DNA of 64,000 nucleotides from Streptomyces sp. ADI96-02 (lineage in GTDB: Bacteria; Actinomycetota; Actinomycetes; Streptomycetales; Streptomycetaceae): NCBI RefSeq assembly GCF_003846185.1, contig NZ_ML123034.1, positions 5,133,442 to 5,197,441 of the forward strand, in the 5' to 3' direction. Each line of letters starts with the position of its first letter. Position 1 is the first letter of the stretch. Positions 42,000-50,590 of this stretch are shown here, piece after piece. The translations under genes were made by a program, and so were the position numbers. The notes under the pieces were generated by a model. It searched no databases, was not told the DNA's origin, and saw only the letters and a program-made list of their open reading frames with translations.

Positions 42000-42659
42000 A
42001 TGGCCCGACCGCGACGCATCGTCCTCGTCCGGCACGGCGAGTCCGAGGGCAACGCCGACGACTCGGTGTACGAGCGGGTGCCCGACCACGCACTGCCGCT
42101 CACCGAGACGGGCTCGCGGCAGGCGGGCGAGACCGGAGCGCGGCTGAGGGAGCTCTTCGGCGACGAAGGGGTGAGTGTCTACGTCTCGCCCTACCGGCGC
42201 ACCCACGAGACGTTCCGGTTCTTCGGGCTCGACCCCACGCGGGTCCGGATCCGCGAGGAGCCCCGGCTGCGCGAGCAGGACTGGGGAAACTGGCAGGACC
42301 GCGACGACGTGCGGTTGCAGAGAGCGCTCCGGGACGCCTACGGGCACTTCTTCTACCGCTTCGCCCAGGGTGAGTCCGGAGCCGACGTGTACGACCGGGT
42401 CGGGGCGTTCCTGGAGAGCCTGCACCGGAGCTTCGAGGACCCCGACCATCCGGAGAACGTCCTCCTGATCACCCATGGGCTGACCATGCGGCTGTTCTGC
42501 ATGCGCTGGTTCCACTGGTCGGTGGCGGAGTTCGAATCGCTGTCCAATCCGGGCAACGCCGAGACGCGCACCCTGGTCCTCGGCGCGAACGGCCGCTACA
42601 CCCTCGACCAGCCGTTCCGGCGCTGGCGCGCCCCTGAGTCCTACGGCTTCACCGGATAG
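42000..42659 (+). CDS. Histidine phosphatase (phosphoglycerate mutase-like)
   Basis: 219 residues. The catalytic motif IVLVRHGESEGN at the N-terminus, the Arg in YVSPYRRTHET, the acid in LREQDWGNWQ and the second His in LLITHGLTMRLF are all present, so it is probably an active phosphatase or mutase; the substrate is unknown. TAGGCT is 6 bases before the ATG with no ribosome-binding site, consistent with a leaderless mRNA. The ADP-ribosylglycohydrolase gene follows after 12 bases. Confidence 0.9.
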   Translation: MARPRRIVLVRHGESEGNADDSVYERVPDHALPLTETGSRQAGETGARLRELFGDEGVSVYVSPYRRTHETFRFFGLDPTRVRIREEPRLREQDWGNWQDRDDVRLQRALRDAYGHFFYRFAQGESGADVYDRVGAFLESLHRSFEDPDHPENVLLITHGLTMRLFCMRWFHWSVAEFESLSNPGNAETRTLVLGANGRYTLDQPFRRWRAPESYGFTG

Positions 42660-42671
42660 AGTGGCAGAGCG

Positions 42672-43583
42672 ATGACCGCTGACTCCGCTTCCGAACCGCG
42701 TTTCGAACGCGCCGTGGCCAGCCTGCGCGGGCTGTCCGTGGGAGACGCCCTGGGCTCCCAGTTCTTCGTACCGGTGAACTACCCGCTGCTGAAACAGCGC
42801 GCCCTGCCCGACGGACCGTGGCAGTGGACGGACGACACGGAGATGGCCTGCTCGGTCCTGTCCGTGCTCGCCGCCCACGCCCGGGTCGACCAGGACGCCC
42901 TGGCCCGCTCCTTCGCCGAGCACCACGACTTCGACCGCGGCTACGGCCCGGCCGTCAACCGTCTCCTCCGGCTCGTCCGGGAGGGCGGCGACTGGCGCGA
43001 GCTGGCCTCCTCGCTGTTCCAGGGGCAGGGCTCCTGGGGCAATGGTTCCGCGATGCGCATCGCCCCGCTGGGGGCCTGGTACGCGGACGACCCCGAGCAG
43101 GCGACCCACCAGGCGGAGATCTCCTCGTACACCACCCACCAGCACCGTGAGGCCGTCGTCGGCGCGATGGCCGTGGCAGCCGCCGCCTCGCTGGCCGCCG
43201 CTCCCGACGGCCCGCCGTCGCCGGAGGACCTCCTCGACGGGGTCATCGCGCTCGTGCCGCGCAGTGCGGTCGGCGCGGGGCTGCGCAGGGCCCGCGACAT
43301 GCTGGACTACCGGGACGCCGGGACGGTCGCCGCGGTCCTCGGCAACGGCCGTCGGACGAGCGCTCACGACACCGTGCCGTTCGCGCTTTGGTCGGCCGCC
43401 AGGAGCCTCGGAGACTTCGAGGAGGCGTTCTGGGTCACCGCGCAGGCCGGCGGCGACGTGGACACGACGTGCGCCATCGTGGGCGGCGTTCTGGGCGGGG
43501 GGCCGGCCGGTGCGCCGCCCGCCGCGTGGACGGCGCGGACGGAAGCCCTGCCGGGCTGGCTGACGACCCCGGCGCACCGCTGA
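42672..43583 (+). CDS. ADP-ribosylglycohydrolase family protein
   Basis: 303 residues. DraG/ARH fold with dinuclear metal sites: LSVGDALGSQFF, the WQWTDDTEMACSVLSVLA motif (TDD ligands), GSWGNGSAMRIAPLG, and the C-terminal AGGDVDTTCAIVGGVLGG (DVDT ligands; the family usually has DxDS/T). It removes ADP-ribose from proteins or related substrates. Probably co-transcribed with the phosphatase 12 bases upstream. No partner ADP-ribosyltransferase is visible in the window. Confidence 0.93.
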   Translation: MTADSASEPRFERAVASLRGLSVGDALGSQFFVPVNYPLLKQRALPDGPWQWTDDTEMACSVLSVLAAHARVDQDALARSFAEHHDFDRGYGPAVNRLLRLVREGGDWRELASSLFQGQGSWGNGSAMRIAPLGAWYADDPEQATHQAEISSYTTHQHREAVVGAMAVAAAASLAAAPDGPPSPEDLLDGVIALVPRSAVGAGLRRARDMLDYRDAGTVAAVLGNGRRTSAHDTVPFALWSAARSLGDFEEAFWVTAQAGGDVDTTCAIVGGVLGGGPAGAPPAAWTARTEALPGWLTTPAHR

Positions 43584-43735
43584 CGTTCGGACCGCTCCGC
43601 TGCCCGGCGCATGGCGCCCGGGGGCACCGGTACCGGGTGCCCCTCCAGACCTCGGTCCTAGGAAGGCGGGCGCTGGCTGCCGGGGTCGCCCTCCCACAGA
43701 ATCACTCTGAGCGGTCGGAGCCTCTCGACCGGGCA

Positions 43736-43777
43736 CCCCGCGCTTCGCGCCCCGCGCTTCGCGCCCCGCGCTTCGCG
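43736..43777 (+). repeat. Three tandem copies of a 14-base unit
   Basis: CCCCGCGCTTCGCG is repeated three times without mismatch. Each unit contains the small palindrome CGCGCTTCGCG, so the array can fold into successive hairpins. Confidence 0.85.
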
Positions 43778-43849
43778 CCCCACGCCGCACGCCTCATGTC
43801 TCCTCGGTCCGTGGCTCACACTGTGCCGGAGCCGTGCGGCATCCGCAGC

Positions 43850-43899
43850 CGATCGCGCCGCCCGGCCCCGCAGGCGATCGGGCCGCCCGGCCCCGCAGC
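43850..43899 (+). repeat. Two tandem copies of a 25-base unit
   Basis: Copies at 43850-43874 and 43875-43899, starting CGATCG and containing GCCGCCCGGCCCCGCAG; they differ at two positions. Confidence 0.8.
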
Positions 43900-44044
43900 C
43901 GATTTCACCGCGCATCCGGGTACCGCCGACGGTTCCGAAGCGGCCTTCCCGGACTTGCTGTCCTGCGGCCGTCGGCGGATTCGCGGTATGCACGGCGCCC
44001 CGGGGTGTTGCTGCCGGGGCTCGCGGCGTACGCTGGCTGGCGCC

Positions 44045-44755
44045 ATGCCGTACGAACCACCCACGCACACCGTCGAGCGCTCGCTTCGCGCTACCACCGG
44101 TGCCAGGACCGTCGCCGGTGTCGACGAGGTCGGACGCGGCGCGTGGGCCGGACCGGTCACCGTTTGCGCGGCCGTCACCGGTCTGCGCCGAGCGCCCGAA
44201 GGTCTCACCGATTCCAAGCTGTTGACGCCCCGGCGGCGCACCGAGCTCGCTCCCGTGCTGGAGAGCTGGGTCACCGCCTACGCACTCGGTGACGCCTCCC
44301 CGCAGGAGATCGACGACCTCGGAATGACCGCTGCCCTCAGGCTTGCCGCGGTGCGAGCCTTGGAAGGGCTGCCAGTGCGGCCGGACGCGGTGATCCTCGA
44401 CGGCAAGCACGACTACCTGGGCGTTCCGTGGCAGGTCCGCACCGTGATCAAGGGCGACCAGTCCTGTATTGCGGTGGCGGCGGCCTCCGTGATCGCCAAG
44501 GTGCGCCGGGACCGGATGATGGCCGAACTGGGCGCGGAATCCGACGAATACACAGACTTCGCCTTCGGCGCGAACGCGGGATACCCCTCGCCCGTGCACC
44601 GGGCCGCCCTGGAGGAGCGGGGCCCCACGCCCCATCACCGCCTCTCCTGGGCGTACCTGGACGCGCTGCCCAGGTGGCAGCACCTGAAGAAGGTCCGTTT
44701 TTCCGCCGAGGCGGCCGCACTGGAAAGCGGGGGCCAGCTCGGCTTCGAATTCTGA
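44045..44755 (+). CDS. rnhB: Ribonuclease HII
   Basis: 236 residues from ATG 44045. Removes single ribonucleotides and RNA primers from DNA. The catalytic Asp-Glu lie in VAGVDEVGRGAWAGP; LTDSKLLTPRRR and VILDGKHDYLG (Asp) and VIAKVRRDRMM complete the active site. The open frame continues far upstream, but that part is low-complexity repeat; the family N-terminus fits ATG 44045. No ribosome-binding site is visible, and TACGCT is 10 bases upstream. A maintenance partner to class II RNR and the helicases nearby. Confidence 0.96.
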   Translation: MPYEPPTHTVERSLRATTGARTVAGVDEVGRGAWAGPVTVCAAVTGLRRAPEGLTDSKLLTPRRRTELAPVLESWVTAYALGDASPQEIDDLGMTAALRLAAVRALEGLPVRPDAVILDGKHDYLGVPWQVRTVIKGDQSCIAVAAASVIAKVRRDRMMAELGAESDEYTDFAFGANAGYPSPVHRAALEERGPTPHHRLSWAYLDALPRWQHLKKVRFSAEAAALESGGQLGFEF

Positions 44756-44775
44756 ACGCGCAGACGCGCCCACCC

Positions 44776-45444
44776 GTGACACCGACCCGGTCGGCGTCCG
44801 ACATCGACCATTTTCATGCCTCTCATCTCATCCCCGAGGAGCCTCAGATTCACGAGAGTGCCCAGGGTCCCCGCGTAGCTCCGGCCGCCGGCCGCACCGC
44901 GCCGACCCCTCGTCCCGTACCAGGTCCGCGATCCGCGGCCACCCCGCGCCCCGGCCGTCCGGTACCCGGCCCCGCTCGTCCCGCGCCTCCGGCGCAGCGC
45001 ACGCACCCCGCTCCGGCCGCGCCGGTCCGGGCCAAGCAGCCGGAGAATCGTTCCGCGCCGCAGCTCCAGCTTGTTCCGGCATCGGTCGGCGGAGCCCTCG
45101 ACGCGGCCGAGGAAACGGTCGACCTGCTGCTGGAGTCCGGTCGGGCGCCGGGAGACATCCTGCTGCTCACCACCGGCGATCAGCACCCGTGGACCGAGCA
45201 CGAGCTGTCCTTCGGCGAAGCCGCCTACTGGGCCCAGCAGGACGCGAGCGACGACGTCTTCTTCGCGGACGCCGCGGCTGTGGACCGGACCAAGCCCCGT
45301 CCGGTCGTCGTCGTCGCGGTGAACGGCGACGACCACGGCGCCGTGGTGCGCTCCCTCCCTGTCGCGCGCGACCGTGCGACCGCGCTGCTGGTCGTGTGCG
45401 GAGACCCGAAGACGGTCAACTCCGTTCTCGGCGCGAGCGTCTGA
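44776..45444 (+). CDS. Conserved protein of unknown function
   Basis: 222 residues if GTG 44776 is used; the start is uncertain because no clear ribosome-binding site is seen. The first 110 residues are Pro/Arg/Ala-rich and disordered. The last 105 (ALDAAEETVDLLLESGRAPG, LLLTTGDQHPWTEHELSFGE, RPVVVVAVNGDDHGAVVRSL) form a compact domain with some resemblance to the C-terminal part of UvrD-like helicases, although no ATPase motif is present. It directly follows rnhB by 20 bases and may be co-transcribed. Confidence 0.7.
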   Translation: MTPTRSASDIDHFHASHLIPEEPQIHESAQGPRVAPAAGRTAPTPRPVPGPRSAATPRPGRPVPGPARPAPPAQRTHPAPAAPVRAKQPENRSAPQLQLVPASVGGALDAAEETVDLLLESGRAPGDILLLTTGDQHPWTEHELSFGEAAYWAQQDASDDVFFADAAAVDRTKPRPVVVVAVNGDDHGAVVRSLPVARDRATALLVVCGDPKTVNSVLGASV

Positions 45445-45520
45445 GCCGAATCTGCCCGCCCCCCCGGCTGCCCGCACGGGTGGCCGGGGAAGAGCCGGCC
45501 GACGTTCGGCCGGTACCGGT

Positions 45521-46162
45521 TCACCGGGCGGCGGTACGCCTCAGCGCCTCCGCCGCCCCACCGCCCGTGCTGCTCGGCGCGGGCACGTGGTCCGCTGTGG
45601 TCTCGGCCAGGGGAGACGGCTCGGATAGCGAAGTGGGCTGCCGCCCGCTGCGCCCCTCGCCGAGGACCTGCCAACCACCGCGCGTCAGCGTGATGTAGGC
45701 GCCGCACCGGAGCCCGTGCAGGGTGCAGGCGTCCCGCAGGCCCCACATCCACGCGCCGTCCTCCTCGGTCCAGCGTTCGTCGCCGTCACGGCAGTACAGG
45801 AGCACCGCCGTACGCACCGGGGTGCGGCGGCGCAGATCGTGCGGGATGACACGGCGCAGATGTGCCAGCAGCGCGTTGCGGAAATCCCAGCCGTCCGCGG
45901 CCACCGTCGGCCGGCGACTGAACGAGGCGCTGGCCGTGAGCCGCTCCTCAGGATCGAGCACGGCGACGACGGCGGTGGTCGGCGTCGGCCGGTGCCGGGA
46001 GTGCAGGCCGCTGACGACCTCCCGGGGACTGCGGAGCAGTGGTATGCCCGCGGAAGCCCACTCGGAGGGTTCCAACGTGCGGGCAAGCCGGCTGACGGAG
46101 TCTGCGGAAACCGATGACGCCGACATCGAAGTGGCTGCGGACGGGGCGAATCCGAAGGTCAC
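45521..46162 (-). CDS. Conserved actinobacterial hypothetical protein
   Basis: 213 residues from GTG 46162 with GGGAGGA 3 bases upstream. I do not recognise the family. The central section (PTTAVVAVLDPEERLTASAS, FRNALLAHLRRVIPHDLRRR, RTAVLLYCRDGDERWTEEDG, ACTLHGLRCGAYITLTRGGW) looks like a globular alpha/beta domain; the N- and C-terminal 40 residues are Ser/Ala-rich. The upstream frame stays open for almost 3 kb, but only as antisense to recQ. Convergent with the preceding gene. Confidence 0.7.
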   Translation of the reverse strand: MTFGFAPSAATSMSASSVSADSVSRLARTLEPSEWASAGIPLLRSPREVVSGLHSRHRPTPTTAVVAVLDPEERLTASASFSRRPTVAADGWDFRNALLAHLRRVIPHDLRRRTPVRTAVLLYCRDGDERWTEEDGAWMWGLRDACTLHGLRCGAYITLTRGGWQVLGEGRSGRQPTSLSEPSPLAETTADHVPAPSSTGGGAAEALRRTAAR

Positions 46163-46669
46163 GGTCCTCCCTTCGCTACGCGCCCGTGGTGCGGGCAGGG
46201 TCGGGTGAGGGCGCGCCGCGGCACAGCTGTTCCGGGCCGCGAAAGGAACTGTGCGGGGAGCGAGTCCAATTCTTCCTGCCGTACCGGCGGGCGGCAACGA
46301 GCAATTGGCGTGGCTGACGGGATTCAGCCGGAATGACACTGATATCCCTGCCCCGCACTGGCCCCCCTGATTCCCTCCGCCTGTCCCGAACGGCAAGGAC
46401 CAGCGGAAACACGCCGGGCCCGTTGCCGTCGCCTCCGCAGGTACGGTCGCCGCCTCCACGGGATTGAGTGACAGCGGCGGCGTGCCCCGGCCGGTGGGCG
46501 CGACTCCTGGCTCGGGCCTTTCACCGACCGATTTCCCGGTGGCCGTGCTCAGCTCGTCCCCCTGGGCCGCTACCCGCCCGCCTGGAAGAGGCCGGTCGGC
46601 GATGATCCGATCACACAGCGTGATGCGGTCGATTGTCCATTGTCCGTGCCATCGGGTTGCATGGGAGCC
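46163..46669. other. 507-base divergent gap before recQ
   Basis: No convincing gene. It contains promoters for the unknown minus-strand gene and, at its right edge, the RecA-NDp-like element of recQ (46640-46662). The rest shows no clear repeat or hairpin. Confidence 0.5.
46640..46662 (+). promoter_or_regulatory. RecA-NDp-like promoter of recQ
   Basis: TTGTCCGTG (46640-46648), eight bases, TTGCAT (46657-46662). Spacing is exact; it deviates from tTGTCRgtg-N8-TAnnnT at the R position (C) and the second base of the -10 (T). Transcription would start at about the ATG at 46670, giving a leaderless mRNA. Confidence 0.45.
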
Positions 46670-48826
46670 ATGGACAACCTGGAGCTCCGTACTGAGGCCG
46701 ACACCATCCTCGCCGAACTCGTCGGCGATCCGGGAGGGACGGCGAGGCTGCGCGAGGACCAGTGGCAGGCGGTGGCCGCCCTCGTGGAGGAGCGCCGACG
46801 GGCCCTGGTGGTGCAGCGCACCGGCTGGGGCAAGTCCGCCGTGTACTTCGTCGCCACAGCGCTGCTGCGCCGGCGAGGAGCCGGCCCCACAGTGATCGTC
46901 TCGCCACTGCTGGCGCTGATGCGCAACCAGGTCGAGTCGGCGGCCAGGGCAGGGATCCAGGCCCGCACCATCAACTCGGCCAACCCGGAGGAGTGGGACG
47001 CCATCTACGACGAGGTCGAGCGAGGCGAGACCGACGTCCTCCTCGTCAGTCCGGAACGCCTGAACTCCGTCGACTTCCGCGACCAGGTGCTGCCCAAGCT
47101 CGCGGCCACGACGGGCCTGCTCGTCGTCGACGAGGCGCACTGCATCTCCGACTGGGGCCACGACTTCCGTCCGGACTACCGCAGGCTGCGGGCCATGCTC
47201 GCCGAGCTGGCCCCGGGAGTACCGGTGCTCGCCACCACCGCGACCGCCAACGCCCGGGTGACCGCGGACGTGGCCGAGCAACTGGGCACCGGCGCCGGAG
47301 AGGCCCTGGTGCTGCGTGGCCCGCTGGAGAGGGAGAGCCTGCGGCTGGGGGTGGTCCGTCTCCCGGACGCCGCCCACCGCCTGGCCTGGCTGGCGGAGCA
47401 CCTCGACGATCTGCCCGGGTCCGGGATCGTCTACGCGCTGACCGTCGCCGCCGCAGAGGAGGCCACCGCCTTCTTGCGGCAGCGCGGATTCGACGTGGCC
47501 TCCTACACGGGGCGTACCGAGAACGCCGACCGGCTCCAGGCGGAGATCGACCTCCAGGAGAACCGCGTCAAGGCGCTGGTCGCGACTTCGGCACTGGGCA
47601 TGGGCTTCGACAAGCCGGACCTCGGCTTCGTGGTCCATCTCGGTTCGCCGTCCTCGCCGATCGCCTACTACCAGCAGGTCGGCCGCGCGGGCCGCGGGGT
47701 GGCCCACGCCGATGTCCTGCTGCTTCCGGGGAAGGAGGACGAGGCCATCTGGCGCTACTTCGCCGACACCGCCTTCCCGCCCGAGGCACAGGTCCGGCAG
47801 ACTCTCGCGGCCCTCGCCGACGCAGGGCGTCCGGTGTCCGTACCGGCGCTGGAGGCGACGGTGGATCTCCGGCGCACCCGGCTGGAGACCATGCTCAAGG
47901 TCCTCGACGTGGACGGGGCCGTCAAGCGAGTCAAGGGCGGATGGATCTCCACGGGAGAGCCCTGGGCCTACGACTCCGAGCGGTACGCCTGGGTCGCCCG
48001 GCAGCGCGCGACCGAACAGCAGGCCATGCGCGACTACGTGAGCACGACCCGGTGCCGGATGGAGTTCCTGCGCCGGCAACTGGACGACGAGGGGGCGGCC
48101 CCCTGCGGGCGCTGCGACAACTGCGTCGGCGCCTGGGCCGACTCGTCCGTATCGGCGCAGACGCTGACAGGAGCGGAGAAGGAACTCGACCGCCCGGGAG
48201 TGGAAGTGGAACCGCGCCGGATGTGGCCCACGGGGATGGCCGCGCTGGGCATCAACCTCAAGGGACGCATCCCGGCCACGGAGCAGTGCTCCACCGGGCG
48301 GGCCCTGGGACGGCTCTCGGACATCGGCTGGGGCAACCGGCTGCGCCCACTGCTGGCCGAGAACGCTCCCGACGGGCCGGTCTCCGACGAGGTGCTGCGG
48401 GCCGCGGTCGCGGTCCTCGCGGACTGGGCGCGCTCTGCGGGAGGCTGGGCGCCGGACGTCCCGGACGCTTCTGCCCGGCCCGTGGGCGTGGTCGCCGTGC
48501 CGTCGCTCGCCCGCCCGGAGCTGGTCGGCTCCCTGGCCCGGGGAATCGCGACCGTCGGCCGTCTTCCCTTTCTGGGCACCCTGGCCTACGCGGGGCCCGG
48601 CGGGCATGCGGTACGCCGCAGCAACTCCGCCCAACGCTTGAGGGCGTTGTCCGACGCCTTCAGCGTCCCGGAGGATCTGGCCGCAGCTCTGGTCGCCGCT
48701 CCTGGGCCGATTCTGCTGGTGGACGACTACACCGACTCCGGGTGGACCCTCGCCGTCGCGGCCCGCCTGCTCCGCAGGGCGGGCAGCGAAGCGGTCCTCC
48801 CGCTGGCGCTGGCCGCGGCGGGCTGA
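46670..48826 (+). CDS. recQ: RecQ-family helicase with C-terminal phosphoribosyltransferase-like domain
   Basis: 718 residues from ATG 46670. Motif I VQRTGWGKSAVYFVAT, DEAH box LLVVDEAHCISDWGHDFRPD (the RecQ aromatic loop follows), helicase C-terminal ATSALGMGFDKPDLGFV and QQVGRAGRG; zinc Cys in MEFLRRQLDDEGAAPCGRCD. Instead of an HRDC domain, the C-terminus (about residues 600-718) ends in ILLVDDYTDSGWTLAVAARL, the PRPP-binding signature of type I phosphoribosyltransferases (ComF-like). It unwinds recombination intermediates; the role of the PRTase-like part is unknown. Confidence 0.92.
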   Translation: MDNLELRTEADTILAELVGDPGGTARLREDQWQAVAALVEERRRALVVQRTGWGKSAVYFVATALLRRRGAGPTVIVSPLLALMRNQVESAARAGIQARTINSANPEEWDAIYDEVERGETDVLLVSPERLNSVDFRDQVLPKLAATTGLLVVDEAHCISDWGHDFRPDYRRLRAMLAELAPGVPVLATTATANARVTADVAEQLGTGAGEALVLRGPLERESLRLGVVRLPDAAHRLAWLAEHLDDLPGSGIVYALTVAAAEEATAFLRQRGFDVASYTGRTENADRLQAEIDLQENRVKALVATSALGMGFDKPDLGFVVHLGSPSSPIAYYQQVGRAGRGVAHADVLLLPGKEDEAIWRYFADTAFPPEAQVRQTLAALADAGRPVSVPALEATVDLRRTRLETMLKVLDVDGAVKRVKGGWISTGEPWAYDSERYAWVARQRATEQQAMRDYVSTTRCRMEFLRRQLDDEGAAPCGRCDNCVGAWADSSVSAQTLTGAEKELDRPGVEVEPRRMWPTGMAALGINLKGRIPATEQCSTGRALGRLSDIGWGNRLRPLLAENAPDGPVSDEVLRAAVAVLADWARSAGGWAPDVPDASARPVGVVAVPSLARPELVGSLARGIATVGRLPFLGTLAYAGPGGHAVRRSNSAQRLRALSDAFSVPEDLAAALVAAPGPILLVDDYTDSGWTLAVAARLLRRAGSEAVLPLALAAAG

Positions 48827-49213
48827 GCCGCTGGCCTCAAGACCGTGCCGGCCGAGCCTGCCGGGCCGTAACGCGGATGCCCGGCGCGCTTCTCCCACCC
48901 AGCGTTCCAACACCGTCGCCAAGTGCCTGGCCGCCGAAGCCGCCTGGTCGCGCATCAGCGTCGGAATCAGCGGAAGACGGGCGGGAGGCGGGCCACTGCC
49001 CCGGGCCCGCGGTGGGCACTGTGCCGGTGGTGGCCCGAGAAGGGCGACGACGGGTGCGATCGGTCGGGAGCGACGGCGGAACGGACGCTGCGTGTCGGTC
49101 ATGGCTCCATGGAAGCCGATACCTATGACAGTCGGCGAACGGCAGTGCGAGCCTGTGGATAAGAGTTATCCACAGGGGTCGCGCGATTCGGCTCGACGAG
49201 GGACCGTCGTGCC
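48827..49213 (+). other. 387-base gap between recQ and DUF4192 gene
   Basis: No convincing gene. The notable element is the double DnaA box at 49152-49176 close to the next gene. Confidence 0.55.
49152..49176. promoter_or_regulatory. Palindrome of two converging consensus DnaA boxes
   Basis: CCTGTGGATAA-GAG-TTATCCACAGG: two perfect TTATCCACA boxes (strict consensus) facing each other across 3 bases, forming an 11-bp perfect inverted repeat. It lies 38 bases before the DUF4192 gene. It could bind DnaA to regulate that gene or titrate DnaA, or act as a hairpin. Confidence 0.7.
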
Positions 49214-50590
49214 ATGAACAAGCACCACGAATCGACCGGCCCGGCCGGCGAACAGCAGATCACCCTGCGCGGTCCCGCCGATCTCGCCGACGCTCTCCCG
49301 TACCTCATGCGCTTCTACCCCAACGACAGCGTCGTCATGGTGGCCCTGCACGGCGGCCGAGGCCGCTTCGGCGGTCGTCTCCGACTCGGAATCCCGCAGT
49401 CGGCCGGCGAATGGGGTCCGGTGGCCGATCAGTTGGCGGAGTGCCTGATCTCGGGGAGCGAGAAGCGCGACGGCAGGCCCGATGCGATCGTCGTCTTCCT
49501 CTGCCAGGACTCGGCAGACGGCGGCAGCGGTCGCCTGACCATGGAGCGCCTCCGGCCGTTCGCCCAGCGCCTGCGTACGGCATGCGGAGCGCTCGACGTT
49601 CCCGTGCTCGAAGCCCTTTGCATCTCCGACGGCCGCTACTGGTCCTACTGCTGTCCCGACAGCCGGTGCTGCCCGACCCAGGGAAAGCCACTGGCCCTGC
49701 CCGGCACCACGGTGATGGCCGCTGCGGCTGCCTACGCGGGAATCCATGTTCGGGGAACGCTGCGTGACATGGAGGCCCGGCTGGAGCCGTTACGGGCCCC
49801 GGCCGAGGCGTCGGCGCAGGAGCAGGCACTGGACGAGGCCGGTCCGTCGATGATGGCCAGGATCCTCGACGAACAGGCCAGGGAAGGTGTCGCGCGGGAG
49901 ACGGTGCGGATGGCCCGTGGACTCATGGAACGCCTCGGAACCACGGCTCCGGCTCCTCCGGCCCTCGCGGACATCCAGGACGACCGGCTGATCAGCCACG
50001 ACGAAGCCGCCGCCGTCATCCTCGGCCTTCAGGACCGGGACACGCGTGACAAGGCCGCGGCATGGATGGAGGGCCCCGAGGCCCAGTCCGCACTGAGGCT
50101 GTGGCGGGCCCTGGCGCGACGCTGCGTCGGACCGTACGGGGAACACGCGGCGGCTCCGCTCACACTGGCGGGCTGGGTCTCCTGGTCCACGGGCGACGAA
50201 CCGGGCGCGCGGGTCGCCCTGACGCTGGCTCTGCGAGCCGATCCCGACTACACGTTCGCCCAGCTCCTCCACCGCGCCTGCAACGAGGGACTGGACCCGG
50301 AGGCGCTGCGCCGCTGTCTGCGCGGCGAGCGGGACGAGAAGGAGGGCGACGCATCCGCCGGCGCCGCGGTGCCGGTCGACGCCGCGAACAGGAAGTCCGT
50401 CTGCCGTGCCCGAAGGTCTCGCCCACTGCCGCACGGGGGACGGCGGCGGGGGACCGGACGCCGGTTGACGGAAGCACGTCGTGGGCCGCGGATGCCCGGC
50501 GCAGTCCGGCCGGGCGTCGCCGGTGCCGGGCGCAGGACCGCGGGTGCGGAGCGCGGTTATGGCCGCCGCGGCACCAGGACTCGACGATGA
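49214..50590 (+). CDS. DUF4192 domain-containing protein
   Basis: 458 residues. ITLRGPADLADALPYLMRFY, SVVMVALHGGRGRFGGRLRL, VPVLEALCISDGRYWSYCCP and GTTVMAAAAAYAGIHVRGTL match the actinobacterial DUF4192 family, of unknown function. A TPR-like helical part ends at FAQLLHRACNEGLDPEALRR. The last 80 residues are Arg/Gly-rich low complexity. ATG 49214 has GAGGGA upstream. The DnaA-box palindrome 38 bases before the start is the only functional hint. Confidence 0.85.
   Translation: MNKHHESTGPAGEQQITLRGPADLADALPYLMRFYPNDSVVMVALHGGRGRFGGRLRLGIPQSAGEWGPVADQLAECLISGSEKRDGRPDAIVVFLCQDSADGGSGRLTMERLRPFAQRLRTACGALDVPVLEALCISDGRYWSYCCPDSRCCPTQGKPLALPGTTVMAAAAAYAGIHVRGTLRDMEARLEPLRAPAEASAQEQALDEAGPSMMARILDEQAREGVARETVRMARGLMERLGTTAPAPPALADIQDDRLISHDEAAAVILGLQDRDTRDKAAAWMEGPEAQSALRLWRALARRCVGPYGEHAAAPLTLAGWVSWSTGDEPGARVALTLALRADPDYTFAQLLHRACNEGLDPEALRRCLRGERDEKEGDASAGAAVPVDAANRKSVCRARRSRPLPHGGRRRGTGRRLTEARRGPRMPGAVRPGVAGAGRRTAGAERGYGRRGTRTRR

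Larger units (their letters stand above)
43584..44044 (+). other. 461-base gap with tandem repeats before rnhB
   Basis: No convincing gene. It holds a 14-base x 3 and a 25-base x 2 tandem repeat. TACGCT at 44029-44034 is a candidate -10 for rnhB. Confidence 0.6.

Noticed and set aside
46163..49102. About 980 extra codons upstream of the 45521-46162 gene on the minus strand
   Set aside because: Entirely antisense to recQ, with Arg/Gly/Val-rich sequence; the GTG at 46162 has a proper ribosome-binding site.
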